64,000 nucleotides of DNA from Orobanche coerulescens (GCA_033398695.1 CM065817.1:69118001-69182000), one strand, 5' to 3'. Positions 21,344 to 32,962 are shown, counted from the stretch's first letter. Notes: generated by a model not told the origin, from the sequence alone. Made by a program: numbers and translations.

Positions 21344-21750
21344 CTATTCCAGTGAGGTGCGGAGGCAATTAGCAGTGTGGTGTGGTGCGAGACAACAGGT
21401 TTTGATGTGGGAAGATGAGATTGAATATTTGAAGAGCCAAGGAGCTTCTAAAACTGGGAGTCAACTAGTTTACAGACTTCTTGTGGCTACTGCAGTGTAC
21501 TATATTTGGAAGGAAAGAAATAATCGAAGATTTAATTCTAAATCTAGCTCACCCAAGGAGATTGTTCAGCATTGCAAATTAATGATGATGATTCGAGGAA
21601 GAAGCAATGCTAAGGTCCTGAAGATTCTCACAAGATAGATGTGTTTTTTTTTGTACTGTTGGTTTATTGGGTTTGATATGTTTTCTTGATGTAAGGTGAG
21701 GGTTGTCACGTTTTGGTGAATTAATAAAATCTATTTACCAAAAAAAATAG
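21344..21750 (+). mobile_element. LINE (L1-type) 3' end fragment
   Basis: The open frame to 21638 reads like the C-terminal zinc-binding tail of a plant LINE ORF2 (LVYRLLVATAVYYIWKERNN, then RRF and an arginine-rich end). It is followed by about 100 bp of 3' UTR with AATAAAA at 21723-21729 and a short A-run near 21740. The 5' part is absent, either through ordinary 5' truncation or because the neighbouring LTR element interrupted it. Confidence 0.75.
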
Positions 21751-21855
21751 TAATGCATGACATTGACCACTTCCGACTAAGATGAATCAAGGCAGAGATT
21801 CTATTTTAGTGTTTATCTGGTTGTTGAAATAAATTAGTATGTCTATTATTGGCAG

Positions 21856-23160
21856 GGATATGGAATACCAAATTTAGGGACCACTTGCTACATTAACTCT
21901 GTTTTACAATGCCTCCTGACCATTCTATGAGGGTCTTAGCACTCATTATAGGTGCACTGTAAGTTGTAAGTACATGCGATTCTTGTAAATGCTCAGTTTA
22001 TTTCGTAGTATGTTAAGTGGTTAGGCATATTCATGTAAACACTCAGTTTATTTTGTAGGATGTTAATCGGTTAGGCTGATTCTTGTAATTTAAATTTGCT
22101 CTCTGATCCGCTTATTCACTGCTTTGGCTTTGGGAGGAACATATGCAGATCCCGAGGAACTCATCGATAACATATGCCGTATGATTTTTCTAATGTCTAG
22201 ATTATGCAAATTTCAGTCCATGACAATCAGAGTTTTCCTTTCAAGATTTTGTTTTTTGAATTGTGATTCTTTGCCTATATTTGTAGTCATTTCACCAAGT
22301 ATCAAAAAGGAAATACAGGGTGGTGCCCATGAGTTCCTTATGGTGTTATTGCGTATAGTGGAGATCCATGACAAAGATCTTGCACAAAACCTGACTAGGA
22401 AAGTATTTGGTGGCCGTCTTAAACGCGAGGCAAGACTTCATCACATTTTGCTTGTGATTTAAAGGAAGTCTCTAAGTTAAAATTAACATGGACTTGTTAC
22501 TTGTAGTTCTACTATCAAGAATGTCGTTTTTGTTACCGGGATCAAGAGAATGTACTTTACTTGTCAATTGATGTTGTGGAGCCTTATGCTTTGGAGAAGG
22601 GTCTCCAAACTGTCATGGAGGTAAAAGGACCTTGAAGCTGTAGCAACTGCAACGAGAAAGATGTCATCATACTGCAAAGGACTAAGTTGGATGAAGCTCC
22701 TCAAACTCTAATATTTTTGCTAAATACGGCAGGTTCCATGGGATATAAAAACTCCAAGCATGTATCATTTGAATTTCTGTTGGACTTGGGTGATTTTGCT
22801 CAAACAGATGTGAGTTTACTATTACTTTGATTGTTTGGTAGCTTTGATCGTGCTATGTTTTTTTCTCTAAGTCCCAATGTCTTGCAGGTGCCGCTTGCTT
22901 ACGAGTTCTACGCGGCTATCGTGCATGTCGGGAGGGAATCAATATTAGGCCACTACTATAGTTTTGGTCGAATATTTCCCAGTAGCTGGTTTAAATTTGA
23001 TGATGCTGAGGTGGTTTAGATATGTTGATGCAGTTTGTTCTTATAAGCTCTTCAATTTGGTTGCTGATACTTCTTCTTCTTCTTCTTCTTCTTTAGGCTA
23101 CACCAAGGAAGTTCTTGAATAAGTTGTATATACTCTGTTCTACAAAAAGAAGGGCACTCA
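21856..23160 (+). pseudogene. Ubiquitin-specific protease (UBP/USP) pseudogene
   Basis: USP-family deubiquitinases cut ubiquitin from proteins with a Cys-His catalytic pair. Exon-like blocks in order: Cys box GYGIPNLGTTCYINSVLQCL (21856-21958, behind TTGGCAG and before GTAAGT); PEELIDNI (about 22154); GGAHEFLMVLLR and FGGRLKR (about 22318-22430); LSIDVVEPYALEKGLQTVME (22562-22620, before GTAAAA); a CSNCNEKD zinc-like block with HVSFEFLLDLGDF (22640-22809, before GTGAGT); His box VPLAYEFYAAIVHVG, GHYYSF, WFKFDDAEV (22889-23016); and EVLE-stop-VVYTLFYKKKG (23098-23150, behind a TTC-run and TTTAG). The catalytic Cys and His survive. A frame slip after the Cys box near 21935 and a stop in the last block indicate a pseudogene. 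Introns are kept, so it is a decayed genomic gene or a DNA-level captured fragment. Confidence 0.82.
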
Positions 23161-23504
23161 CTGGTTCTCAGAAATCAAAGCATCAAAGAGGTCTACATGT
23201 TCTACTTTAGCTGCATCCAATATTTTTTGAGTTTTTTTTGGTACCTTATTGTTTCTAATTTCTATGTCAACTGGAAAAATCAAACATAGCCGTTCAACTA
23301 GTAATTGAACATGTCACTGTCAGTTGATGTGCAAGGTATTTAGCCATTTCCTCGCATTATATCTCTCAACCTTACAAAATAATTGTAATGTTCACATCCA
23401 AGTCAACCGCATAAAATATTGAAATTTTCATCCTTCATGTACTTCAATAATTGAAACGTAATCTCAGCTACAATGATTTGTAGCGCACGCACACACACAC
23501 ACAT

Positions 23505-23537
<33 letters not shown>

Positions 23538-24004
23538 GTTTCTAAATATCCATCTGATGGCCTAGCAATGATAATTTATGCCTACATTGATTCTTTCGGC
23601 CGACATCATGTTTCTTCTAGATAAAAATTGGTTTGGATGATTGTTGTATTAATTACTGGCTAGATATCTTTTAGGTGTGTACTTTATATCTTTTAGGTGT
23701 GTTATGTTTTCCTTTTTATATAAATTTATCATAAAAAAAGGAGGTATAAAAAATTGGGAGGACTTTACCACATGTTCTATTTTTTCCATCTACGTTCTTT
23801 GAGTTGAAAAGGAGTGAAAAATATTATCACATTAAATCTTCATCATAACTGATTTGACTAAATTGCACTTAAAGTTGCTCGCAATAGTACGAGGTCAAAA
23901 TTGGGCGGTAATTCAACCCAAGTCGTTTTCACAAGGCTAAGCAGGGAAATTATCATGTTACACACAAAATAACACGCGAACCAAAGGGGAGAAATCAAAA
24001 CACA
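23161..24004. other. Non-coding AT-rich spacer
   Basis: No gene is seen. It contains an AC/AT microsatellite at 23484-23537 and a short direct repeat TATCTTTTAGGTGTGT near 23667 and 23687. Confidence 0.7.
23484..23537. repeat. (AC)n(AT)n microsatellite
   Basis: A compound run of CA repeats with one interruption, followed by AT repeats. Confidence 0.95.
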
Positions 24005-24599
24005 GCTAAACTAGAACAAACAATATTAACGCGTAAATCAACCAAACAGAGACCAAGTAGGTGGAAGCTATAGGGTATTTTCATCTCATTGGGACCTCGA
24101 TAGCAAGTAAAACAATCAATTAATCAATTAACTTACACCAATTAAATAAACTAAGAGGGCACGAACCCTAGCCCATGAATTTATGTTCAGTTCCAAGAAA
24201 AACTAAATAATGCAAGATAATTAACAATAAGGGAATACGTTCCCAATTACTTCCTAATCCCAATTTAACCACAAACACGCAACAAAATCATCTATCTTGC
24301 ATTGTTCCCTAGTTGTTGTGTGTTTGTGTGTTTGTGGTTAAATTGGGATTAGGAAGTAATCGGAAACGTGTTTCCTAATTGTTAATTATCTTGCATCATT
24401 TAGTTTTTCGAGGAATCGAACTTAAATGCGTGAGCTAGGGTTCGTCCTCTCTTAGTTTACTAATTATTGTGAGTTAATTGATTAATTGATTGTTTTACTT
24501 GCTAGTGAGGTCCCACTGAGATGAAAATACCCTAGAGCTTCCACCTACTTGGTCTCTGTTTGGTCTATTTATGCGTTAGTATAGTTTGTTCTAGTTTAG
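24005..24599. repeat. Large inverted repeat (about 0.28-kb arms)
   Basis: The left arm (about 24005-24284) starts GCTAAACTAGAACAAAC and includes ACCAAGTAGGTGGAAGC. The right arm (about 24313-24599) is its reverse complement with scattered changes and ends GTTTGTTCTAGTTTAG. The spacer is only about 28 bp. RNA from either strand would fold into one long imperfect hairpin. No terminal duplication or transposase is evident, so it may be a foldback element or an inverted duplication. Confidence 0.85.
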
Positions 24600-24608
24600 A
24601 TATGTTTC

Positions 24609-24675
24609 TGTACTACCCGTATTTTTCAATCCTGTATTTTTACGATGCTAGCGACTCGCTTGTGCTCATTGATAC
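24609..24675 (+). mobile_element. Start of outer LTR, split by gypsy A
   Basis: TGTACTACCCGTATTTTT resembles the start of the gypsy A LTR (TGTAATATCCGCATTTTT), and GACTCGCTTGT is shared too. The sequence stops at 24675 where gypsy A begins and resumes at 61839. It is therefore a related LTR into which gypsy A inserted. Confidence 0.65.
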
Positions 24676-26828
24676 TGTAATATTCGTATTTTTTTTCTGG
24701 TATTTTTATTTTTGGTGTATTTTTCATTTTTAGTGACTCGCTTATAACCGTATTGATATTTCGAAAATATTTAATACTAGACTTTTTGTCACCCGAGCTT
24801 GTTTCGGACTTTGTTTTACTTAATTCTGCGTATAATGTTTTTTACGTCGCTATTTGGTTCGATTCTCGTAATCGTTGTTCGGAACCGCCGTTTCGGGGTT
24901 GCCGCAAATCCACCTCATGTTATTATGCATGTTAAGAGCTCTTGGTTGGTGTTTCGATCGTGTAACGTGTATTTCAGATGTTTTGGGCCGTTTTATAATT
25001 TTCCAAAGTTATGGGTAATTATGTTTGTCGTTATTTTCCGAACCTTCGGGTAGTTGGGAACTTACTTTCTTTTAGTGTTTAAGTTCGACATCTCAAACTC
25101 TTCGTAAGCATGCTTTTGTTTCATGTTTTTATCGTCTCGTGTTTTCGTCACACCCTTACTCGACAAACTGCCCGTATGGTGCTGGGGCATCTTACGTACG
25201 CTATGTGAAGAGCATTACGTACGTTAAGGCTTCTGGAGTATTACGTACGTAATGGCTCTTATCATAACGTATGTAATAGTCTATGTATGTTTGAGCAGAT
25301 TCTTGTGCCAATCTATTACGTACGTAAGCTTGGAAGGCTTACGTACGTTAAGCGGCTAACGTACGTTAGCTGCCCAGGGTTTACGTACGTTATCGTGGCC
25401 GGGGTTTAAATACCCAAGAGTTGACCGGTTTCGTCCATTTTTCTTCCTTCTTCTTCTCCTCCGTATTTTGGGCGATTCATAGGCGATTTCGACTGGGCAA
25501 TCATATATCTATCATCCTTCTTGAGTTCTTGGTGTATATTAACAACATCAACACTTGTTATTCGTCTCTGATCCGAGGTAAAAGTCTTGGAACCCTATCT
25601 TTGGGTAAATTGGGGGTTTTCAAGTATTTGTCCGATTTGCTTCATGTTGTATATGATTAATCGTTGTGTATCCCTTGTTTTCCCTACGAGTTCATGGTAA
25701 ATTTCATGGTATTTGTGAAATCGAGGGGGTTCGGTTGTGACCCGCCCTCATTGTTGCTTTTGTACGAATTTACATGAATCGTAGGTGGGTTTTCGGGTGT
25801 ATTCTGTTTTCGTATTCTTGTAGAATTAGTTGTGATTGTATTCTTCGAACCGTTAGGTTCGTGGTCGTTAGTTCCTAGCAAGCGTAGTTGATTTTCCCGT
25901 TCATTTCGTCGTCAATATTCTCAAGACAAGTGTTCTTGTGAAACCCTTATGCTTAACATGAAATGGTAATGTATATGTGTGTGATTTGCTCACTTCGGGA
26001 GGATCCGATGGGGCCTCGGAAGAATCTGTGATTTCGCTCCTGATTCACGAGCTTGTTTGGATAGCCAGTCCGGGAGGGTCCATAGAGGCCTCGGATGGGA
26101 CCAGTGGTATAGCCCCGGTCCTAGGCGAGTCATGTACCTGATTTTTAACTATGGCAAATCCGGAAAGGTCCATAGAGGCCTCGGATGGGATCAATGGTTT
26201 AGCCCCGATCTTAGGCGATTTTCAACTGTGATTATTGACTGTTTGTTTTCCGAGAAAAGACATGTCTTGTTTGGATTTTGAAACGATTTGATGCATGTAC
26301 TATGAAATGTGTAAGCGATTGGTTTGCCTTGATTACTTGTACTAGCATAATTGCTAACCCCTTTGGGGACCCGTTTTGGGGAATTTCGTGTCATGAAATT
26401 CAGGTTACGTTCAGCCGGTCGAGCGGGCACTGGAGTAGTACGAGGATGTTGGTCAGTCGGTCGAGCGGGCACTAGAGTAGTATGAGGATGCTGGCCAGGA
26501 TTGTTGACATGTGCGATTCGGTCCTTTTATTTTGGTTGTTCATTTTTAAACGTTTGTTTTTCGAACTTGTAAACTGCTAGATGGTACTCGCGAGTACTTG
26601 GGCGTTTAAATTTGGAAGAGGATTGTATACTAAATTTCATGTGTGATTTTCGATGATATCTGGTTTACTGGTTGTACCGGGTGTTTTATTTTAATTTACG
26701 TCTTGGTGATGTGTGTTTTCTCGCTAACCGAGATGGTTAGACGAGCGGTATAAATTAGTTAGCCTGGTGGGTCATACATAGGGGTTCATGGCGCTGTAAT
26801 ATACCCTAAATATCTTGGGGGTGTTACA
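24676..26828 (+). repeat. 5' LTR of gypsy A
   Basis: It starts TGTAATATTCG and ends CTTGGGGGTGTTACA, 2153 bp. It contains an ACGTACGT palindrome cluster (about 25190-25392), a TTTAAATA box at 25405-25412, a roughly 100-bp duplicated block (26060-26220; AGAGGCCTCGGATGGGA twice) and a short duplicated block with CGGTCGAGCGGGCACT (26415-26500) that is single in the 3' LTR. Confidence 0.93.
25190..25412 (+). promoter_or_regulatory. ACGTACGT cluster and TATA-like box, gypsy A LTR
   Basis: Nine or so TTACGTACGTTA/TAACGTACGTTA-like palindromes lie in 200 bp. TTTAAATA follows 13 bp after the last copy. The same arrangement, with more mutations, is at 60252-60450 in the 3' LTR. Confidence 0.6.
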
Positions 26829-26833
26829 GAAAA

Positions 26834-26845
26834 TGGTATCAGAGC
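26834..26845 (+). other. Primer binding site, initiator tRNA-Met type
   Basis: TGGTATCAGAGC lies five bases behind the 5' LTR and matches the complement of the 3' end of plant initiator tRNA-Met. Confidence 0.9.
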
Positions 26846-27062
26846 ACTAGGTTTATGGATACCTAGGCTTGTCGGTTAATTGGGTCTAGTCGTGTTTTTG
26901 CACATCGTCATCACATTGCCATCATCTCGGTACTTCCAGTGTTCGTAAGTTTTCCTTACTCGATTCTTTTATTTTCTCGTACCGTACTTTCGTTTCTTGA
27001 ACTGTGATTGTTTTTCTCTCATACTTATCATCGAGATGCTTTGGCTATCTCTTATCTTCAGT

Positions 27063-28796
27063 ATGGATACTGGGAGAGGTCGTGGACGCGGCCGGGGACG
27101 TGGGGCAGCCAGTGGGGCGACCATGTCACACTCTTCTGGAGTCGGCAGTACTGATGGTCGTCAGGTCCATACTGCTACTGGTAATGGCGCAGCTGGTAAT
27201 GGCGCCGACTTTGGTGTTGCAGCTGTGATGCAACAAATGGTGAACCAAATGGCTGCGATAGCCCAGGCAGGTCAAAACCGGACTCCGGCTCATGCTGCTC
27301 GGGCCGGAGCGGATTGTTGGCTTCAGGGTGTCACCAAGATGCATCCTTCTCAGCTTTCTGGGGCTTCAGACCCGATTGGTTGGGAGGGGTGGATCAAAGA
27401 GATGTCCAAGGTCTTTGTTGCCATAAATTGTCATGAGGATCGCAAGGTCCCAATCGCCCAGTATTTTCTCACTACGGACGATGCTGATTGGTGGGAGGCT
27501 GTCGGGCCTCAGTATCATGATGCTTCGTGGGCTGAGTTTAGAGACCTTATGGAAGCTAAGTATTGTCTGTGGCCAGTTCACCAGGCGTGGGTCCATGCTT
27601 TTTACGATGCTCAGCCTCTAGATATTCCGATTTCTCAGGCTATTGCAGATTTCAACCGGGAATTGGGCTTCGTGAAGGCCCAGGTTAAGGAGGAAAGTGA
27701 TAAGATTTGCCACTTTTCTAGGCGAATGAAATCGAGGATTCGTGATTACATGTCTGGGCTCGCCTGCACCACCCTAAAGGACTATCAAAGTAGAGCTCTT
27801 GCTTATGATATGTCTTTGACAGCCAGTGAGGCGGCTCGAGAAAGTAAGAAACAAAAATCCGTCGGTAACTTCTCGGGTCACAAGGGCGGAGTTCAGCAGA
27901 AGTCTCAGTCTGCTACTTTCCCTGCGGGCGGTTCGGCCTGTTTTTCTGGGGGCTTTCGGGGTTCCACCAGTGCCTCCACTCGAGAGATCAGATGCTTTAA
28001 CTGTGGCCAGCCGGGCCATAGGAACTGGGATTGTCCTCGTCCGTCGTTGACTTATCATACTTGTGGCCAGTCGGGCCACAAGGCCTCCTTTTGTGATCGT
28101 TCAGGGCAGACTCTCAGTGCCCAGGTTTCTTTCCCAGTGCCTAGGGAGCCGAGTGTGAACCAGGGGTTGTTTGCTCCGCAGTCTCCTCAAAGTGCCAGCC
28201 GAGGGAGAGGTCGGGGCCAACCCGCTAGAAGGGGAGCTTCCAGTGTCAGATCCGTTCATCCGCGTATGTATGAGATGAGGAGGGCTGATGATCCAGCGGC
28301 TACCGTGGTTACAGGTACCGTTCATATTCATCCTCATCCTGTCAGTGTGCTTTTCGATTCTGGTGCTACGCATTCGTTCATCTCTATGGAGTGTGTGCGT
28401 CGTTTGGGTCTTGACTGTATGTCGTCTTGTGAGCCTTTCATCATTAAACTTCCTAGCGGTGATAAGATCGTTGGTGATTGGGAGATCCGAGATTGTTCTG
28501 TTGTTATTTGTGAGAGGGCTTGGCTCTCTAATCTTATTGTTGTGCGTATTGAGGGTGAGGATTTGATTCTTGGGGATGATTGGCTCGAGCGGCATGGTGC
28601 GATCATGAACTACCATGCGAGGATCATCACCATGTTAGTCAAGGACGGCACCGAGCACTCTTTCGTGAGGCGAAAGAGGGAAAACCAGAAGTTCGTAATT
28701 AACGCCTTGAAGGCGGTGAGACTCCTGCGGAAGGGGTCTACTGGATATTGGTGTTACGCCTTGAAGGCGGAGGATGGTGGAGTCGAGCTTTCATAG
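27063..28796 (+). CDS. Gypsy A gag-protease polyprotein
   Basis: About 577 codons are open from the Met of MDTGRGRGRG; this start is preferred over the Met at 26997 because Arg-Gly-rich N-termini are common in this clade. Gag packages the element RNA into particles and the protease matures the polyprotein. Domains in order: Arg-Gly run (residues 4-14); capsid-like gag (about 75-270, with WWEAVGPQY); a CCHC zinc knuckle CFNCGQPGHRNWDC (about residue 310); a second, altered knuckle (HTCGQSGHKASFC); and an aspartic protease with VLFDSGATHSFIS (about residue 430). The frame ends at a TAG at 28794-28796 and continues in the same frame as reverse transcriptase, so this stop truncates an original gag-pol frame. 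Confidence 0.9.
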   Translation: MDTGRGRGRGRGRGAASGATMSHSSGVGSTDGRQVHTATGNGAAGNGADFGVAAVMQQMVNQMAAIAQAGQNRTPAHAARAGADCWLQGVTKMHPSQLSGASDPIGWEGWIKEMSKVFVAINCHEDRKVPIAQYFLTTDDADWWEAVGPQYHDASWAEFRDLMEAKYCLWPVHQAWVHAFYDAQPLDIPISQAIADFNRELGFVKAQVKEESDKICHFSRRMKSRIRDYMSGLACTTLKDYQSRALAYDMSLTASEAARESKKQKSVGNFSGHKGGVQQKSQSATFPAGGSACFSGGFRGSTSASTREIRCFNCGQPGHRNWDCPRPSLTYHTCGQSGHKASFCDRSGQTLSAQVSFPVPREPSVNQGLFAPQSPQSASRGRGRGQPARRGASSVRSVHPRMYEMRRADDPAATVVTGTVHIHPHPVSVLFDSGATHSFISMECVRRLGLDCMSSCEPFIIKLPSGDKIVGDWEIRDCSVVICERAWLSNLIVVRIEGEDLILGDDWLERHGAIMNYHARIITMLVKDGTEHSFVRRKRENQKFVINALKAVRLLRKGSTGYWCYALKAEDGGVELS

Positions 28797-29939
28797 ATTC
28801 CAGTCGTTAGTGAGTTCCTAGATGTTTTTCCTAACGAGTTGTCGGGGTTACCACCGGACCGTGAGGTTGAGTTTGCTATCGAGTTAGAGCCTGGTGCGGC
28901 TCCAATTTCGAATGCATCGTATCGCATGGCACCTTCAGAGATGGCTGAGTTGAAGAAATAGTTGAGTGAGCTTCTCGAGTTGGGGTATATTCGACTAAGT
29001 GCTTCGCCTTGGGGCGCACCGGTCCTGTTTGTGCGGAAGAAGGATGGTTCACTGCGTTTATGTATCGACTATCACGAGCTAAACAAAGTAACCATCAAGA
29101 ACAAGTATCCCTTGCCAAGGATTGATGACTTATTTGACCAGTTGCAGGGAGCTACGGTACTCTCGAAGATCGACTTGAGATCGGGATACTATCAGCTTCG
29201 GGTGAAGGAGTTCGATGTCCCGAAAACAACTTTTCGGACGAGACCGGAGAATTAGATAATCTTCCTGAACAAGACTTGCCCTTTGGGCTAACCACCGCGT
29301 CGGCAGTGTTCATGCAGTTGATGAACAAGGTTTTCATTGAGTATTTGGATAAGTGTGTCTTTGTCTTCATTGATGACGTCCTTATCTACTCGAAGAATAA
29401 GGAGGAGCATGCGCATCATCTGCATGTGGTGTTGGACGTTTTGAGGACCGATCGACTCTATGCGAAGTTCTCGAAATGTGAGTTCTGGCTGAAGGAAGTG
29501 ATGTTTCTGGGTCACATGATTTTAGCTGAGGGGGTCCATGTGGATCCACAGAAGATCGAGGCGGTGCTGGATTGGACACCGCCTAAGAATGTGAAGGAGG
29601 TCCGTAGTTTCTTGGGTTTGGCTGGCTACTATCGTAGGTTAATCAAGGGGTTCTCGAAACTGGCTCGTCCACTTACACAGTTGCTTCAGAAATTCGAGAA
29701 GTTCATCTGGAATGACGAAAGGCAGTCTAGTTTTGAGGAGCTGAAGAGGCGTTTGACTTCAGCCCCGATTCTAGCATTGTCGTGTGGCAACGATGGTTTT
29801 GTTGTCTATAGCGATGCTTCGGGTCAGGGTCTTGGGTGCGTGTTGATGCAGGACGACAAGACTATTGCGTATACATCGAGGCAGTTGAGGCCATATGAGA
29901 TCAACTACCCTACTCATGACTTGGAGTTAGCGGCAGTTG
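28797..29939 (+). pseudogene. Gypsy A reverse transcriptase and RNase H start
   Basis: Reverse transcriptase follows the gag-protease stop in frame ([21 protein letters not shown]), with another stop near 28960. Motifs: [45 protein letters not shown] (first Asp), [16 protein letters not shown], and the catalytic [10 protein letters not shown] at about 29368-29397. A stop at 29255 and a frame change before 29276 damage the block between them. The thumb and connection ([28 protein letters not shown]) lead into RNase H ([27 protein letters not shown]). RNase H is cut here by the copia insertion and continues at 57949. Confidence 0.93.
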
Positions 29940-31217
29940 TTTTAGGAATATGCCCTCGAATGCCACTCAGGGGATGAGAGAGTAGGGGCCTTGTACTTGT
30001 AATTATGGAATAATTAAATAAAAGGCAATACGATTCATTCACTATTTATTGTATTTCAAATGGATTCTTGATTTGGTAAATATTGAAGTGAAGTTCATGT
30101 ATATAAATCGAATATTCCATTCTCGTTATCGGATAAGAGAAAATGCACTGGAAGTGTTTAAAGTTTATTTATGTAAACCGTTCGCAAGTCAATAAATTTA
30201 AATGGGCATTAAGTTTTGAGTAAGACTTGTATAACTGATGCTAGGACGTGTTCATGTCTTAATAACATAGTTATAAGTATATTGGTGGGACCAGTATACT
30301 CGAACACGACTCATACTTGATTCAGTCACACGGTATTCACTCTCGGAGAGTCGATGACGAATCGAAAGGTTGTGATAGTATACGTGGATCTTTGACTTGA
30401 GGGTTCAGTAGAAGATGTGCCTGTGACGTTTAGTTTGTCATTAGAGTAGTTAAACTCATTTGCTTAATTGCTGAGTCAACCTCAAAGTGCGGACTATACG
30501 GGCGGGTAGCAGTCTTTACTGTACGCCAAGAACGGATTCTATCTCCTGTTAGTGAGCAGGCGAATGTCCTATACGGTTAATGGCAAATAAGATCATAAGT
30601 CTTTGGCCAAAGCATTATGATCTAGTCGTATTAGATACATAAGTAATCAGTCGGTTTTGATTTGCATTAACACATGTATAGAGTCTAGCCAACAGTAGAG
30701 CTTGATTTTACCGTGACCCGAAGACTTGATCGGGACATCTGATGAAGGGTCTATACGTATAGGGTATTCACGACATAATGGTTCTGGAATGATCCCTTCA
30801 TTCGTTCTCAGTCGGGATTTACAGTGCGGCCCGCTAGGCTGGCTAAGTGCTGCCCGCACTCATTGGTTCCTCCCAATGCCGGCTGAGACGGACCTACAGA
30901 GTCGTGCATCAGGAGCGTTGTCGGATAAATGTGAATTTATTATCTCTCTAATAATATTATATATTGGATATCTAATTATGATCTATTGGATAAATAAAAT
31001 AGCGGTCTTATGAATTGAAATTAAATTACCGGGTAATTAATTTAATTCATACATAATATTTCTTAGAGAAATATATTTATATTTGATATAATTAATTAAT
31101 TGGATTAATTAATTTATATAAATACATTGGTGAAAAAACGAAGTGTATTTAACGGAGTCGTTTGACGAACGTCCAGTACATGAGTCGAGTGACTGGGCCC
31201 GTTTCCTAGCATCTCCC

Positions 31218-32404
31218 TAGGGGTGAAAACGGACCGGATACGGGCGGATAGTGCTCTTCCCGTATCCTAACCCATATTTTTCTCTCGGATTCGGAGTCGG
31301 ATACGGGAAGGCCGGATATGGATACGAATTCGGATTATTCGGGATACGGACACGGGACGGATACAGGACGGATTCGGGTCGGATTCGAATAAATATAATC
31401 GGATAATACATGCCATACAAAAACCGTTTGGAAGTGATTGCAGCATATAAAAAAACTACCTACACAATATTTGCTAAAAGTTCTAATGCAAACTATAGTA
31501 ATTTTTTAAAAAATCGTTTCATAATAAGTTCCCTCATTTTTACTTATTCAGTCTCTCCCATAAAAAACATAAGCTCCATACTTAGCAAAGACTAAAGAGT
31601 GTTAATTTAATTGTTTTTAACAATTATTATAATATATATAATTGCCCCTCTTTTAAAATACATTTCATATGAAACAAATAGCTTATAAGTTAGTATTAAA
31701 GTGTTTGGCTAATACATTTCTTTTAAAAAATATTTTTTTTTCAGAAAATAATTTTTTTTCGAAATATAATTTCTTTCCAGAAAATATTTTTTTTTTATTT
31801 TTCGCAAAAAGTAATTTTTTTATTTTTTCAAAAAATATAAAAAATCCAGAAAATAATTTTATTTTTCCGAAAAAATAATATATTTTTTCCAAAAAATAAG
31901 TTTTTTTGCGAAAAAATAATTTTTCTCCCAAAAATATTTTTTTAATTTTTTTCGAAGAAATAAAAAATTTCCATAAATAATGTTTGTTTCGAAAAGATAA
32001 TTTTTTCCAAGAAAATATTTTTTTTTATTTTTTTGAAAAATAATATATTTTTCCGGAAAATACTTTTTTTTTTTGAAAAAAATATTTTTTTCTTGAAAGT
32101 TTGAAAATTTATTACACGAAGTCCAAAAGTATTATATATATATAAAATAAAGTATATTTAAAATTTAAAAATATGGATATCCGGATTTATTATCCGGATT
32201 GGTATCCGGATAATATCCGATAAAATATGGGAAAACTCGGATACGGGCGGATATTGCATTATCCGAATTCGAACCCGTATCCGAATTCAACTATCCGGAT
32301 TCGTATCCGAATCCGACCGGATACCTATTTTTCATCCCGAATTCGATCCCGATCGGATATGGCTCCGTATCGGGCGGGAAATATCCACCCAGTTTTCACC
32401 CCTA
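31218..32404. mobile_element. Non-autonomous hAT-like DNA transposon
   Basis: It is bounded by inverted ends TAGGGGTGAAAAC... and ...GTTTTCACCCCTA and by the 8-bp duplication CATCTCCC (31210-31217) / CATCTTCC (32405-32412). The empty site is visible in the copia 3' LTR near 44401. An 8-bp duplication and such ends are typical of hAT elements. Both subterminal parts are packed with GGATACGGG / ATCCGGAT-type repeats in mirrored orientation, as in hAT transposase-binding regions. The core (31600-32160) is an AT-rich quasi-repeat of T-runs and GAAAA. No transposase is encoded. Confidence 0.88.
31730..32100. repeat. AT-rich quasi-tandem repeat in hAT core
   Basis: Repeated short blocks of the type TTTTTTCCGAAAAAATAAT with variable T-run length. 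The open frames here (31669, 31683) are low-complexity Lys/Phe/Asn strings and not genes. Confidence 0.75.
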
Positions 32405-32962
32405 CATCTTCCACATGTAGCCCCCCTTCCTCTCTCACATGGTGTTGCTTTTTGTCATGCATGTGGTGATGTTTTTCTTACATGGTGTCAAGTAAGTTGT
32501 GATTTAGGTTGATATTTTAAGTATCTCAATAATGAGATGTGTAATTATATAATTTGAGATTTTCAACTCCATCACATATCTCCTGCACTATTCTGGCCGA
32601 GAGCACTATAGAGAGAGGGAGATTTTTTTTTTTTTGTTCTTCATCTTGGAGGTGAAAGAATATCAAGAAAAATAAGAGAAAAAAAATTCATATAGTAATT
32701 CCTAGCCGTGTTCTACCAATAACGGATTGCTATATATTTTTCCAGTCAAGATCGGTGTTTGGGACGATGGGATTTCGTGCTCGTGCTCAGGTTCGTGAAC
32801 AACATCAACTAACAAAGATATTATCAAAGGCTTCAAGGGTATGGGACTTCGAACCTTTTATCTTCGTTGTTTTCATTTTCGTATATACGTTACTTGATCG
32901 ATCTGTTTGGGATTCGTTCTTATTTTCGCTCTGTATTTCATTTTATTTCCGGAATCCCAACA

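Larger units (their letters stand above)
29940..32962 (+). repeat. Copia 5' LTR, interrupted by hAT-like element
   Basis: It runs from TTTTAGGAATATGCCCTCG to GGAATCCCAACA. About 1.83 kb remain when the hAT-like insertion (31218-32404 and one 8-bp duplication) is removed, matching the 3' LTR. The first bases differ from the TGTTAGGAATATG of the 3' LTR, so the exact start is uncertain by a few bases. Confidence 0.88.

Noticed and set aside
28101..28616. Antisense 171-codon frame across gag-protease
   Set aside because: Shadow of the real gag-protease frame on the other strand.
31669..31931. Lys/Phe-rich frames in the hAT core
   Set aside because: Translation of T-runs and GAAAA repeats; low complexity.
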